Shown: positions 35,605 through 44,517 of the stretch, piece by piece
Layout of the letters: every line of letters begins with the position of its first letter
How positions within the stretch are numbered: the stretch's first letter is position 1
Program-made: the position numbers and the translations under genes
The notes under the pieces: model-generated
What the model was told of the DNA's origin: nothing
Databases searched by the model: none
The model's input: the letters and a program-made list of their open reading frames with translations, nothing else
NCBI GenBank assembly: GCA_964597315.1
Contig: CAZQXD010000010.1
Coordinates: forward strand, 27,854-91,853
Length of the DNA stretch: 64,000 bases
Source: CAZQXD01 sp964597315
GTDB lineage: Bacteria; Pseudomonadota; Gammaproteobacteria; Competibacterales; Competibacteraceae
Direction: 5' to 3'

Positions 35605-38600
35605 TCACGACTTGACGCCTTCTAGCTCGGCGATGTTCGGCCCGTCAGCCTCCAAGGGCTTGATCCGCAGTTCGATGCCCGCGTCGGTCAACCGCTTCCA
35701 CAGCTTGAACCACACTTCCTGACGAATCCCATCCCGCTTGGAGTAGTCTTCGGATGACCACACCGGCAGATAGCGCATCAAGGTGCTGCCCTCAAAGACC
35801 TCAACCCCGCTGAGGCGGATAAACTTGAGTTCGTCTTGAAGTATCAGCGTGCAGTCGTTTAGGGCCTGCATCATCAGCTCGCTGACGTGGTGGGGGTCGT
35901 GCCGGGGAGAAACGTAAACCTTGAAGTAGTCCAGCACAGGTTTGATGCGGGAAAAGTTCTTGATGGCCGAATCGGCGACCTGGCTATTGGGAATGTGATA
36001 GTGGTAGCGAACGGTATCCACCAGGATCGTGGTGCGCCAGGTCATGCCCACCACCCGCCCCGGCGTCAGGGAACCGATTTGTATGGTGTCGCCGATCTTG
36101 AAGGGGCGTTCAATGAAGATGGTGATTCCACCCAGGATATTGGCCAGGCTCTCCCGGGCCGCCATGGCGACGGCCAGACCGCCGATGCCCAGGCCGGCCA
36201 GGATGGCGCCGATATTGAATCCGAGGTTGCTCATGACCATGACCACGGCGACCACCCAAATGGCCACTTTGGCGAAGCCTTTGATAAAGTTCAGGACAAA
36301 TAGGGTCTGGGTGCTGTCGGTACTGGCCTGATCGGCGCGCCGGATGGCCCGGGAGACGGCCCGATTGGAAAGCCAGGTTAGGACAATGGCGCCCAGCAGG
36401 ATAAGGCTCACCCTGATGGCGGTCGCCAGCGCCTCATGGCCGCGCTGTTCCAGGCGGTCGGCCCGGGTGAGGCCGATCTCCCCGTGCAGATAGCGCAGAC
36501 GTTCCGACGGGATTTCCGGCAAGGACTGTTCGAAGGCCACGCCGGTTTCAGCCGGGGTTTCAGCCGGGGTTTCAGCCGGGGTTTCAGCCGGGGTTTCAGC
36601 CGGGGTTGCAGCCGGGGTTGCAGCCGGGGTTGCAGCCGCCGCCACGCCAACCAGGTTGAGCACTTGGTTTTGGATAGCGGCCTCTTCCGCATCCAGGTCC
36701 CCGGCCTTGTCCAGTATCCAGGCGATCTCCCCATCAAGGCCCGCCGTGGACAGCCGTTGCTCGAAGGCGTCGATCCAACGGTGAGTCGCGGCCGCCTGGG
36801 TCCGCAAGTCGAAAAGAGTGTCGCTCATCGCCTCGATCAGCGGCTGTTTTTCTTCATCGGTGGCCGGCACGGGTAGGGTTTCCAGGGAGCGCCCGGTTTT
36901 GCTTGAGAAACCCTGAAGGATGCTCTCGGATTGTTCGGGGTCCAACCGGGCGCGGGTCAGGGTTTCCAGCTCCAGTCCCTTGATTTCCAGTTCGGCGGCG
37001 TGGGCCTTGAGCAAGGCCAGCAGCTCGGGAATCAGCGCACGCTCCTCCTCCGCCAGGCGCACGATGTCTTGGATCGTGAATTTTTGCCGGTCTAGATTCT
37101 CCAGCCGGTGCTCTAGCAGAACGAGGCGGAAATAGTGGCCGCGCAGCAGCTCGGTGAGGGTTTCTTCCTGCTCGGTCTGTATCAAGCCCAGCAGCACGTC
37201 CAGGGCTTGGTCGTCGGACTCCATGCGGCTGACGGCGGCCCGCTGGAGACGATCCCGCTCCGTATCACCGAGAGCGTCACTGTCCCGATGGAACCGCTGT
37301 TCCAGCTTCGATAAGTCATCCAGCCCCCCCAGGCGTTGGCCGGTCATGTCCCGAATGGCCACCAATGCGTCCAGGATGGCTTGGCCGCCCGTGTCCGTTT
37401 CGGCTAGAGTTTTCGCTTCTTGATCCATCGACGCCTGAAGGCTGAGGGAATCCACCAGTTCGGTTTCCAGTGCGTTCAGCCGATCTCGCTTGAGGGCGTC
37501 GGCAATATCCTCTGGGATCTCTCCGGGGGGCAGCTCTCCGGCGCCTACCCGCTTTTTCAGTTCGATGGCGGCGGCATAATAGCGGCTGGCCAGGCGGCCC
37601 GCTTCACCCAGGCTGTGGATGTAGCGGCCTAGGACTTCCCGGAGGACAGCCATATGTTCCCGCAGCTCCATGGCATAGGCTTTTTGTTCTTCGATGATCC
37701 GAATGCGGGAGGCCAGCAGGCTACGATAAGCTTCGATCCCGGCCAGGGGCGTTTGGGCGTCCCGTTGGGTTTCTTGCGCCGTCGCTTGGGACCCTGGCTC
37801 CGCTGACGAGCTAGAGGGGGCCTCGGAGGGCGTGGCTTGCTCGGTTTCTCCTGGGCTGCCCTGGCCGTTGATGCTGGCTGTGTCGAGGGTTCCGGTGTCC
37901 GCTGGGGGCGGTTCGAGTCCGGCGCTGTCGTAGAGAGACCTGGCGATGGAGCGTTTTTCCCCTTCCAGTTCCTGATAGACCGTGCGCGTAATCGGGTCCA
38001 TCAGAGCCTGGCGTTTTTGGCGAGCGTCATGTACCGCCTGTCTGGCCTGGTCAACCTCCTCTTTTAGGGTAACCACTTCTTGGATGCGGGTGGATAAGGC
38101 CTTGCCCGTCTCCAGAAACGCCTCGACGGTGGCCTGGACAGGCTGGTCTTTCAGTTGGTTACTCCAATCCTGATCCGTGAGGATGGCCTCTCGGGTCAAT
38201 TGCAGATCGGCGATTTTGCGCCGCAGGCTTTGGATGGCTTTTCGGGAGGCGCTCATGGCGGCGTCCAGCGCCTGGAGTTGGGTTTCGGCGTTGGCCACTG
38301 TGGCGGAGGTGGTGGACAGTAACGCCGAAACCCGGTCGGCCGCCTGGCCTATGGTTTCTGTCTTGGTCTCCTGTCGGGTTGGATGCGCTAGTTCCGCCAG
38401 TACTTCCATGCGGAACAAATGCTCCATCAACACCGTGGCATCCCCTTCCAGGGTCTCGCCCAATGTCCGTAATCGCTCCAGTTGCGAGCGCATCTGCCGC
38501 AGCTTGCCCAAACGCTGTCCGTGGTTTTTGACGGTTAATTTCAAGGCCGGAATGGTGTCCGGCTTATCCTGGGTTTTTTCCAGTTCGGCCTTGGACGTGG

Positions 38601-39600
38601 CGTGCTCGGCGTCCAGGGTTTCCAGTTCCTGGGTCAGATCATCGACTCGGGTTTGTTGGCGGCTGAAGCGTATTCTTGCCAGCTCAAGAGACCCTTCCAG
38701 CCAACGCTGCTCCCGGGTTAGCCCAGCAAGGTCGGCCGCTAGCTGTTCCGAGGACTGGGAAAGATATTCCTTTTCCATATCCTGGCGCTTGAGTTCCCGG
38801 GTGTATTGCCCGTTGACAGCCGCCTGACGGGACTGGGCTTCGATAGCTACGCGGTCGGCGTCGGTGATCGTTTCCGCCAGCCTCCGGGCATCCTGTTCGA
38901 CGGATTGGGCCATCTGGGCGAAAGCTTGTTGACGCTCGGTGACGGCCAGGCGATGGCGTGGGAGTGTTTCTTCGGCGAGAGACGCGGGAACCTCGGTTGG
39001 TGATAGGGTGCCGTCAACAATCCGTAGGGTCATTTCCAGGGCAACGGGCTCTAGACGATCCAGGGCTTCGTTGAAATCCTGGACCGACGCTTGGGCCGTC
39101 TCTATGCGTTTGGCCTGACGACCGAGCAACTCCCGCAACTCATACAACAGTTCGAGACGAAGCTGGGCTTGTTTTACGGCGGCGTCGGCCATGGACACGT
39201 CCCGAGCCAATTTTTGAACCCGGGTGGGTTCAGGGGAATCAGGGGAGACGTCAGCTTCGGTATTTGGCGGGGCGGTGGTCATGGACGGCAGTTCCCGCCA
39301 CAGCCGGTCGAGGCGAAACTCGCCTCGGGCCACCGCCCGGGACGTGGCCAGCATCTGTCCCAGGGCTTCGTTTAGTAGGGCTTGTCCCTGGCTCATCAGC
39401 TCTTCGTTTTTCAGCAAATGCAGTTCGCCGGGATCATTGCCCTCCTGGGCATGGAGACTGCCGACCAGGCCGGTCCATAGCAGCACCAGCAGCCACCCGA
39501 TCGCCATTTTGATCCGGCTATTGGCGTGGGGCATGGAGGGCGTCGGTTTACGGCGTGGATTCGACCGCCGGGATCGATGAATTCCAGGAACTGCGGGCAT
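35605..39600 (-). CDS. Large mechanosensitive channel, MscS superfamily (MscK-like)
   Basis: Membrane-tension-gated channel protecting against osmotic downshock. The 1331-residue protein has a signal/first membrane segment (IGWLLVLLWTGLVGSLHAQ) and about 950 residues of periplasmic coiled coil. A TPA-rich repeat follows, then membrane helices ending in the MscS pore segment NIGAILAGLGIGGLAVAMAA, and a cytoplasmic beta/alpha-beta region with IPNSQVADSAIKNFSR. ATG 39600 has AGGAAGGA 8 bases upstream, better than the ATG at 39534. It is a single gene. Confidence 0.9.
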   Translation of the reverse strand: MPAVPGIHRSRRSNPRRKPTPSMPHANSRIKMAIGWLLVLLWTGLVGSLHAQEGNDPGELHLLKNEELMSQGQALLNEALGQMLATSRAVARGEFRLDRLWRELPSMTTAPPNTEADVSPDSPEPTRVQKLARDVSMADAAVKQAQLRLELLYELRELLGRQAKRIETAQASVQDFNEALDRLEPVALEMTLRIVDGTLSPTEVPASLAEETLPRHRLAVTERQQAFAQMAQSVEQDARRLAETITDADRVAIEAQSRQAAVNGQYTRELKRQDMEKEYLSQSSEQLAADLAGLTREQRWLEGSLELARIRFSRQQTRVDDLTQELETLDAEHATSKAELEKTQDKPDTIPALKLTVKNHGQRLGKLRQMRSQLERLRTLGETLEGDATVLMEHLFRMEVLAELAHPTRQETKTETIGQAADRVSALLSTTSATVANAETQLQALDAAMSASRKAIQSLRRKIADLQLTREAILTDQDWSNQLKDQPVQATVEAFLETGKALSTRIQEVVTLKEEVDQARQAVHDARQKRQALMDPITRTVYQELEGEKRSIARSLYDSAGLEPPPADTGTLDTASINGQGSPGETEQATPSEAPSSSSAEPGSQATAQETQRDAQTPLAGIEAYRSLLASRIRIIEEQKAYAMELREHMAVLREVLGRYIHSLGEAGRLASRYYAAAIELKKRVGAGELPPGEIPEDIADALKRDRLNALETELVDSLSLQASMDQEAKTLAETDTGGQAILDALVAIRDMTGQRLGGLDDLSKLEQRFHRDSDALGDTERDRLQRAAVSRMESDDQALDVLLGLIQTEQEETLTELLRGHYFRLVLLEHRLENLDRQKFTIQDIVRLAEEERALIPELLALLKAHAAELEIKGLELETLTRARLDPEQSESILQGFSSKTGRSLETLPVPATDEEKQPLIEAMSDTLFDLRTQAAATHRWIDAFEQRLSTAGLDGEIAWILDKAGDLDAEEAAIQNQVLNLVGVAAAATPAATPAATPAETPAETPAETPAETPAETGVAFEQSLPEIPSERLRYLHGEIGLTRADRLEQRGHEALATAIRVSLILLGAIVLTWLSNRAVSRAIRRADQASTDSTQTLFVLNFIKGFAKVAIWVVAVVMVMSNLGFNIGAILAGLGIGGLAVAMAARESLANILGGITIFIERPFKIGDTIQIGSLTPGRVVGMTWRTTILVDTVRYHYHIPNSQVADSAIKNFSRIKPVLDYFKVYVSPRHDPHHVSELMMQALNDCTLILQDELKFIRLSGVEVFEGSTLMRYLPVWSSEDYSKRDGIRQEVWFKLWKRLTDAGIELRIKPLEADGPNIAELEGVKS
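36551..36634 (-). repeat. 12-bp tandem repeat coding for (A/E)TPA
   Basis: Seven head-to-tail 12-base units are present on the plus strand. Four are gccggggtttca and three are gccggggttgca, followed by a partial copy. They encode ATPA and ETPA repeats just before the last membrane helices of the channel. The exact repetition makes copy-number change between strains likely. Confidence 0.95.
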
Positions 39601-40039
39601 AATGTATATCCTTCCTAACGCGCCGAGCGGATGACCCGAGGTGAGCGACTTGCCGGGTGGTCAGCGACTCAAATAGCCTTGGCCTTGGCGCACCGAAACG
39701 AAGCGCCGGGACCGATGAGAGGGTTCAAGAAAATCGAGCTATCGGGAGATCAGGCGGCCAAAGGGGGAAGGCGGAGAGGATGGAGAGGATGGAGAGGGGG
39801 AAAGTCGAGGCAAAGGAGGGCTGCCTGCCCGTATTCTTCATGAACATGGTTCCAGATTCCTAGCTGTGACGCGCAGTCGTTGATTATTATCATGCCCCGC
39901 CAGGCCACTGGCCGCGCCCGGGGGGGATCGTCATAAAGTTATAAATGCTGGTTTACGGATGCCGGTCTCGGAAAGGCGACCATAGCCATGACTCTGGATA
40001 GGTAAAGTAAAGCGCGGACAATCTCGTAAACCATGACCC
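39601..40039. other. Gene-free region with a purine-rich repeat
   Basis: A 439-base stretch between the channel gene and the IS element. It contains a polypurine tract near 39765-39815 with three near copies of ggagaggat. The far right part is AT-richer. The only open frames are short and have no ribosome binding sites or family resemblance. I see no gene or RNA here. Confidence 0.5.
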
Positions 40040-40047
40040 TAAATATA
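40040..40047. repeat. Left target-site duplication of the IS982 element
   Basis: The 8 bases taaatata directly precede the left inverted repeat and recur exactly at 41040-41047 beyond the right one. Confidence 0.9.
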
Positions 40048-41039
40048 ACGTCAGTTCTGGATAATTAACCTATCTCATTCAGTAAGATAAGCTGATTTTG
40101 GGACACTTTTAGTGACGGTTTGTGCGGCTGGTGGGTGTAGGCGGTGAGTCCTGCCACCAAATTGACCATGAAATTGGCGACGCTGCGATGGCGCGTATGC
40201 TCGATCTGGGAGATGTTTTTGAGCTGATCGTTGACCGTCTCAATCAGGGCGCGCTTGCGCAGCAGCAGCTTATCGAACAGGAGCAGCAGGCGGTTTTTCA
40301 TATTCTTGCGGATCGGGGTGATCAGCTGCAAGCCGTCTTCGAGCAGGGTTTCCAATAGCACCTTGGAGATATAGCCGCGATCGCCAAAGAGCTTACCGAC
40401 CAAGCCGCAGGTGAGTTCGGGCACAGGCTCGCGGTCATCGACGTTAGCCGGGGTGAGCCGAAACGCCAACAACTCACCACACTCATTGATCACTAGATGC
40501 AGCTTGAAGCCGTAGAACCAACCCACGGAAGTCTTGCCGCGTTTGGCTAAGGCTTTGAAGACTTTATGGCTGTGAATCCGGCGGTTATGGCAGACCACGA
40601 TCGAGGTGGCATCAATGAACGCCAGCCCCGTGGCCATGCCCTTACGGCTTTGCAGATAAGCGCATAGCGGAACCAAGGCGGATTGCATCAGCGTGACGAA
40701 GCGCCCATAGCTGACCAACCCCGGGAAGGCCGCCTTGAGGGGGCCGCTGAGATGCCGCAGGTAGTAGTGCTTGAAGTTGCGGTAGCTCGACTGATGAAAA
40801 TAAATCACGATCGTCATGATTTCACTGAGGCTCAACTGGCCGGCGCGGCAACGCTGGCGCTCGCCGTGGGCCAAGAGCTGCTGCTGCCACTGAGGCACAA
40901 AGGCTTGGCAGAAATCATCGACATCGCAAAATAGCTCATCTAGGCTCATGGCAGGTGTCTCCTGGTGAAATTTTCATTGGCACCAGGAATTGTCCACATT
41001 CCTGGCCCAGGAGGCACCTCCCTTATCCAAAACTGACGT
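40048..41039 (-). mobile_element. Complete IS982-family insertion sequence
   Basis: A 992-bp element with one transposase gene. The terminal inverted repeats are acgtcagttctggataa (40048-40064) and, on the other strand, the same with a single change (41023-41039). Direct 8-bp duplications (taaatata) flank it. Size, gene and target duplication all fit IS982. Intact ends and gene suggest a recent and possibly active insertion. It lies about 450 bases upstream of the channel gene and just downstream of a small membrane protein gene, and breaks no recognisable gene. Confidence 0.93.
40065..40949 (-). CDS. IS982-family transposase
   Basis: DDE transposase of 294 residues, full length for IS982. 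The start resembles family members (FCDVDDFCQAF, then LSLSEIMTIVIYFHQS). Catalytic residues are likely Asp in AFIDATSI, Asp in LFGDRGY and Glu in ALIETVNDQLK. There is no frameshift or stop. It occupies nearly the whole element between the inverted repeats. Confidence 0.95.
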   Translation of the reverse strand: MSLDELFCDVDDFCQAFVPQWQQQLLAHGERQRCRAGQLSLSEIMTIVIYFHQSSYRNFKHYYLRHLSGPLKAAFPGLVSYGRFVTLMQSALVPLCAYLQSRKGMATGLAFIDATSIVVCHNRRIHSHKVFKALAKRGKTSVGWFYGFKLHLVINECGELLAFRLTPANVDDREPVPELTCGLVGKLFGDRGYISKVLLETLLEDGLQLITPIRKNMKNRLLLLFDKLLLRKRALIETVNDQLKNISQIEHTRHRSVANFMVNLVAGLTAYTHQPHKPSLKVSQNQLILLNEIG

Positions 41040-41047
41040 TAAATATA
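41040..41047. repeat. Right target-site duplication of the IS982 element
   Basis: taaatata, identical to 40040-40047. Removing 40048-41047 would restore one copy of the target. Confidence 0.9.
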
Positions 41048-41085
41048 GACCGGTAAATTTGATATGTTTGTTAAATTCGAGCGAG

Positions 41086-41424
41086 TCAGCGGGCTTTTCG
41101 CACTTCCTGAAGCGGATCGGTCTCATCCAGACTGGGAGGGACTTTATGGTCCTGGGGACTATGTTCGCCGTGATGGAGATCCTCGTCCACAGCGCCGATC
41201 ACCAGCCGCGCCCAAGCAGCGGCGATCAGCCAGACGATGATCCCAAAGCCCAGCACCAGCCAGCGGGGCAGGTTGTTGGCCTGGAGGTCCCCAAACAGGC
41301 CATAGAGTACGATCAGCAGGCTCATGGCCCAGAATACGCCGATGGGACCAGCGGTGTCCCGGGCATAGTGATAGCGCAGAATGGCCAGGGGCGGGGCCAT
41401 GAGGGCGACAGCGATGATTTTCAT
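41086..41424 (-). CDS. Small inner-membrane protein of unknown function
   Basis: A 112-residue protein with about three hydrophobic segments (near residues 5-16, 27-45 and 54-76) and a hydrophilic, His-containing C-terminal tail (DEDLHHGEHSPQDHK). I recognise no family. It lies 38 bases after suhB in the same direction, so it may be co-transcribed with it. The IS element sits just beyond its 3' end. Confidence 0.65.
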   Translation of the reverse strand: MKIIAVALMAPPLAILRYHYARDTAGPIGVFWAMSLLIVLYGLFGDLQANNLPRWLVLGFGIIVWLIAAAWARLVIGAVDEDLHHGEHSPQDHKVPPSLDETDPLQEVRKAR

Positions 41425-41461
41425 GGGCGGATTTCTCCTATGAAAGCTAGCGAGCGGTGGG

Positions 41462-42262
41462 TCAGCGGCGTAATTCGGCGGTCAAATGGGGCTGAATGGC
41501 CTGAATCAGGTTTTTGAAGACCTTGGGGTTGCCAGCCACGATATTGCCGGTCTGCATGAAATCATGGCCGCCGCCGAAATCCCCCACCAGACCCCCCGCT
41601 TCCTGGATCAGCAGTACGCCGGCCGCCATATCCCATTCGTTCAGGCCGATTTCCCAGAACCCGTCCAAACGACCCGCCGCCACATAGGCCAGATCCAGGG
41701 CCGCAGAGCCGGTTCGGCGGATCTCCGTGCATTTGTCGAACAGGCTATCGAACATAGCCAGGTAAGCCTGGCGGTGCTGGGGGTGGCGGAACGGAAAGCC
41801 GGTGCCCAGCAAAGCGCCGTCCAAGCCAGCCAGGGTTTTCACTCGGATGCGCCGGTCGTTGAGCAGCGCCCCGTCCCCCCGGGAGGTGGTGAACATCTCC
41901 TGGCGCAGGGGGTCGTAGATCACCCCCGCTTCCAGCCGCCCCTTATGGCGCAGGGCGATGGACACGGCATACTGGGGAAAGCCATGCAGATAATTAGTGG
42001 TGCCGTCCAGGGGGTCGATGATCCATTGGTAGTCGTCCCGGCCCCGTTGGGCGCCGCTTTCCTCCGCCAGGATGGCATGATCGGGAAAAGACTTGCGCAG
42101 GATGCGTATAATCTCCTGTTCGGCTTGTATGTCCACCTCGCTCACGAAGTCGTTGCGGTGCTTGCTGGTGACCGCCACCTGTTCCAGACGGTCCAGGTGG
42201 CGGAGAATGACTTTGCCGGCCGCCAGGGCGGCGCGGGTGGCGATAGTAAGAGTCGGATGCAT
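41462..42262 (-). CDS. suhB: Inositol-1-monophosphatase SuhB
   Basis: Magnesium-dependent inositol phosphatase that in gammaproteobacteria also joins the rRNA antitermination complex. The 266-residue product has the metal sites ILAEESGAQRG and WIIDPLDGTTNYLHGFP and the C-terminal GLNEWDMAAGVLLIQEAGG. It is divergent from trmJ with 78 bases between, the arrangement known from Escherichia coli and Pseudomonas. Confidence 0.95.
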   Translation of the reverse strand: MHPTLTIATRAALAAGKVILRHLDRLEQVAVTSKHRNDFVSEVDIQAEQEIIRILRKSFPDHAILAEESGAQRGRDDYQWIIDPLDGTTNYLHGFPQYAVSIALRHKGRLEAGVIYDPLRQEMFTTSRGDGALLNDRRIRVKTLAGLDGALLGTGFPFRHPQHRQAYLAMFDSLFDKCTEIRRTGSAALDLAYVAAGRLDGFWEIGLNEWDMAAGVLLIQEAGGLVGDFGGGHDFMQTGNIVAGNPKVFKNLIQAIQPHLTAELRR

Positions 42263-42340
42263 GGTCGAGGGCGCACGTCATAAATCGGCTGCCGGAGTCC
42301 GGCGAAAGGGCGATATGATAACAAATAACCGGAGCGAGCG

Positions 42341-43081
42341 ATGAACCTGAGCGAGGTCCGCGTGGTATTGGTGGAAACCAGCCATCCCGGCAATATCGGC
42401 GCCGCCGCCCGGGCCATGAAAAACATGGGCCTGTCCCGGTTGGTATTGACGCGACCGGCCCTGTTTCCCCACGCTGAGGCCACCGCCCGGGCCTCCGGGG
42501 CCGACGATCTGCTGTACCAGGCCCAGGTGGTGGACAGTCTGGATGCCGCCTTGGCCGGATGCGGCCTGGTGGTGGGGTCCACGGCCCGGCGGCGTAGTCT
42601 GTCGGCGCCGGAACTGGACCCCCGGGCTTGCGCCGAGGGTCTGCTGGACGCCTGCCAGCATGGCCCCGTGGCCCTGGTGTTCGGCCGGGAACGTACCGGG
42701 CTGACCAACGAGGAACTGGACCGCTGCCATTTTCTGGTGCGCATTCCCACCGATCCCGCGTACAGCTCCCTGAATCTGGCCGCCGCCGTGCAGGTGCTGG
42801 CCTACGAACTGCGCATGGCGGCTCTGAACAGGGACGAGGTGGCGGACCCACCGGCTCCCGGCGCCCCGCCCCCGGCGCCCGCCGACGAACTGGAGCGGTT
42901 TTATGAACACCTGGAGACGGTGTTGATGGAAACCGGTTTTCTGAACCCGGCCAACCCCCGACAATTGATGCGCCGGTTGCGGCGGCTGTACAATCGAGCC
43001 CGGCCAGATCAGAATGAGATCAACATCCTCCGGGGGATCTTAACGGCGGTGGGGGAGCGGAAACTACATCGAGACTACTGA
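42341..43081 (+). CDS. trmJ: tRNA (cytidine/uridine-32-2'-O)-methyltransferase TrmJ
   Basis: SPOUT enzyme methylating position 32 of several tRNAs. The 246 residues start with VVLVETSHPGNIGAAARAMKNMGL. The knot part has ALVFGRERTGLTNEEL and IPTDPAYSSLNLAAAVQVLAYE, all typical. The C-terminal helical extension (LERFYEHLETVL) distinguishes TrmJ from smaller SpoU proteins. It sits between suhB and cysE-isc, the normal gammaproteobacterial order. Confidence 0.95.
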   Translation: MNLSEVRVVLVETSHPGNIGAAARAMKNMGLSRLVLTRPALFPHAEATARASGADDLLYQAQVVDSLDAALAGCGLVVGSTARRRSLSAPELDPRACAEGLLDACQHGPVALVFGRERTGLTNEELDRCHFLVRIPTDPAYSSLNLAAAVQVLAYELRMAALNRDEVADPPAPGAPPPAPADELERFYEHLETVLMETGFLNPANPRQLMRRLRRLYNRARPDQNEINILRGILTAVGERKLHRDY

Positions 43082-43127
43082 GGCGGTGGCAAATAAGTTA
43101 TCATTAATTGACCACTCTGATCGGATA

Positions 43128-43156
43128 TTGTCGGCCTTGGCGCGGTTATCTTTATA
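43128..43156 (+). promoter_or_regulatory. Possible promoter of cysE and the isc-like operon
   Basis: TTGTCG (43128-43133) and TTTATA (43151-43156) lie 17 bases apart, 31 bases before the cysE ATG. No recognisable IscR-type site overlaps it. Only 44 bases separate cysE from iscR, so this may also drive the isc genes. Confidence 0.35.
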
Positions 43157-43186
43157 ACTTCACCCTACGCAACTGGATACAGCTCT

Positions 43187-43984
43187 ATGTGGCGACGGCT
43201 ACGGGAAGATATTAACTGCGTGTTCGACCGGGACCCGGCGGCGCGCAATACCTTCGAAATTATCACCACTTATCCCGGTATTCACGCCATCCTCTGGCAT
43301 CGCCTCAACCATGCTCTCTGGCAGCGAAACCTCAAATGGCTGTCCCGCTGGCTATCCACCCTGTCCCGCTGGTTGACCGGGATCGAGATCCATCCCGGCG
43401 CCCGGATCGGTCGGCGCTTTTTTATTGACCATGGCATGGGAGTAGTGATCGGCGAGACCGCCGAGGTCGGCGACGATTGCACGCTGTATCATGGAGTGAC
43501 CCTGGGCGGCACCAGTTGGCAGAAAGGCAAGCGCCACCCCACCCTGGGCAATAATGTGGTGATCGGCGCCGGGGCCAAGGTGCTAGGGCCGCTCACCGTC
43601 CAAGACGGCGCCCGGATTGGCTCCAACACTGTGGTTCTCAAGGACGTGCCCGCCAATGCCACGGTGGTGGGCGTGCCGGGGCGGGTGGTGGAACAAAAAC
43701 CCTCCAAAGACCGGGATCTGCGCCAGGAGATCGCCCGCAAACTGGGCTTCGATGCCTACGGGACCACGCCCGATATGCCCGATCCCGAAGCCACTGCCAT
43801 CAACCGCATGGTGGACCATATTCATTGCCTGGACGCCAAGCTGACGGAAATGTGCGAAGCCCTGCGTCACGCGGGAATCGAGCCAGGCAAGACGCCGCTG
43901 CCCGACTTGGACGCCCGGCAGATTCGCTCCACTGCGAGCAACGACCATGACGCCGATAAAACCGCCATGGGTGGTGGGAATTAA
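43187..43984 (+). CDS. cysE: Serine O-acetyltransferase
   Basis: Acetylates serine for cysteine synthesis. The 265-residue protein has an N-terminal helical part and then left-handed beta-helix hexapeptide repeats, including GVVIGETAEVGDDCTLYHGVTLGGTSWQKGKRHPTLGNNVVIGAGAKVLG. The catalytic His is in the HG of that segment. It is placed directly before iscR and iscS, so cysteine supply and its use by the desulfurase are probably co-expressed. Confidence 0.96.
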   Translation: MWRRLREDINCVFDRDPAARNTFEIITTYPGIHAILWHRLNHALWQRNLKWLSRWLSTLSRWLTGIEIHPGARIGRRFFIDHGMGVVIGETAEVGDDCTLYHGVTLGGTSWQKGKRHPTLGNNVVIGAGAKVLGPLTVQDGARIGSNTVVLKDVPANATVVGVPGRVVEQKPSKDRDLRQEIARKLGFDAYGTTPDMPDPEATAINRMVDHIHCLDAKLTEMCEALRHAGIEPGKTPLPDLDARQIRSTASNDHDADKTAMGGGN

Positions 43985-44028
43985 TCGTATCCCTCTGGAT
44001 GCAAAGTCCGAGACCCCGGAGCCCGACT

Positions 44029-44517
44029 ATGAAAATGACGACCAAAGGTCGGTATGCGGTAACCGCCATGCTCGATTTGGCGATTCACTACCGTGGTGAA
44101 CCTATTGTGTTGGCGGACATCTCCCGGCGACAACATATTTCCCTTGCGTATCTTGAACAATTATTCGCCAAACTGCGCCGCCATGATCTGGTGGCCAGCA
44201 CTCGCGGCCCAGGCGGCGGGTATTCCCTCAACCTACCCCTAGATCGGATCAGCGTCGGTCAGATGCTCCGGGCCGTGGACGAGCCAGTGGACACCGCCGA
44301 CCGCAGGAGCAGCCTCGACGGTGGGAATAACCCTCATTGTCTGACCCACGAACTCTGGGCCGAACTGACCGACCATATCAACCAGTTTCTGGGCAGCATC
44401 ACCCTGGCCAAATTAGTGGAGCGTCATAAAGGCCGTCAGTCTGCCCCATGTCAGGCGCCAGAAAGCCCTTTCCAGGTGATCGAGGAGATTCGGTGGGGTG
44501 GCCGCACCCATCGCTAG
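44029..44517 (+). CDS. iscR: IscR-like Rrf2 regulator missing two cluster ligands
   Basis: Rrf2-family transcription factor at the head of the isc genes. The 162-residue product matches IscR closely: MKMTTKGRYAVTAMLDLA, SLAYLEQLFAKLRRHDLV and RGPGGGYSL in the DNA-binding part, and LTHELWAELTDHINQFL near the C-terminus. In E. coli IscR a 2Fe-2S cluster is held by Cys92, Cys98, Cys104 and His107. Here the aligned positions are Arg92, Gly98, Cys104 and His107. It therefore probably cannot hold the normal cluster and may act only as an apo-type regulator. ATG 44029 gives the exact IscR numbering. Confidence 0.92.
   Translation: MKMTTKGRYAVTAMLDLAIHYRGEPIVLADISRRQHISLAYLEQLFAKLRRHDLVASTRGPGGGYSLNLPLDRISVGQMLRAVDEPVDTADRRSSLDGGNNPHCLTHELWAELTDHINQFLGSITLAKLVERHKGRQSAPCQAPESPFQVIEEIRWGGRTHR

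Noticed and set aside
36541..36640. CRISPR-like array
   Set aside because: The repeats are contiguous 12-base units without spacers and lie in frame within a coding gene.
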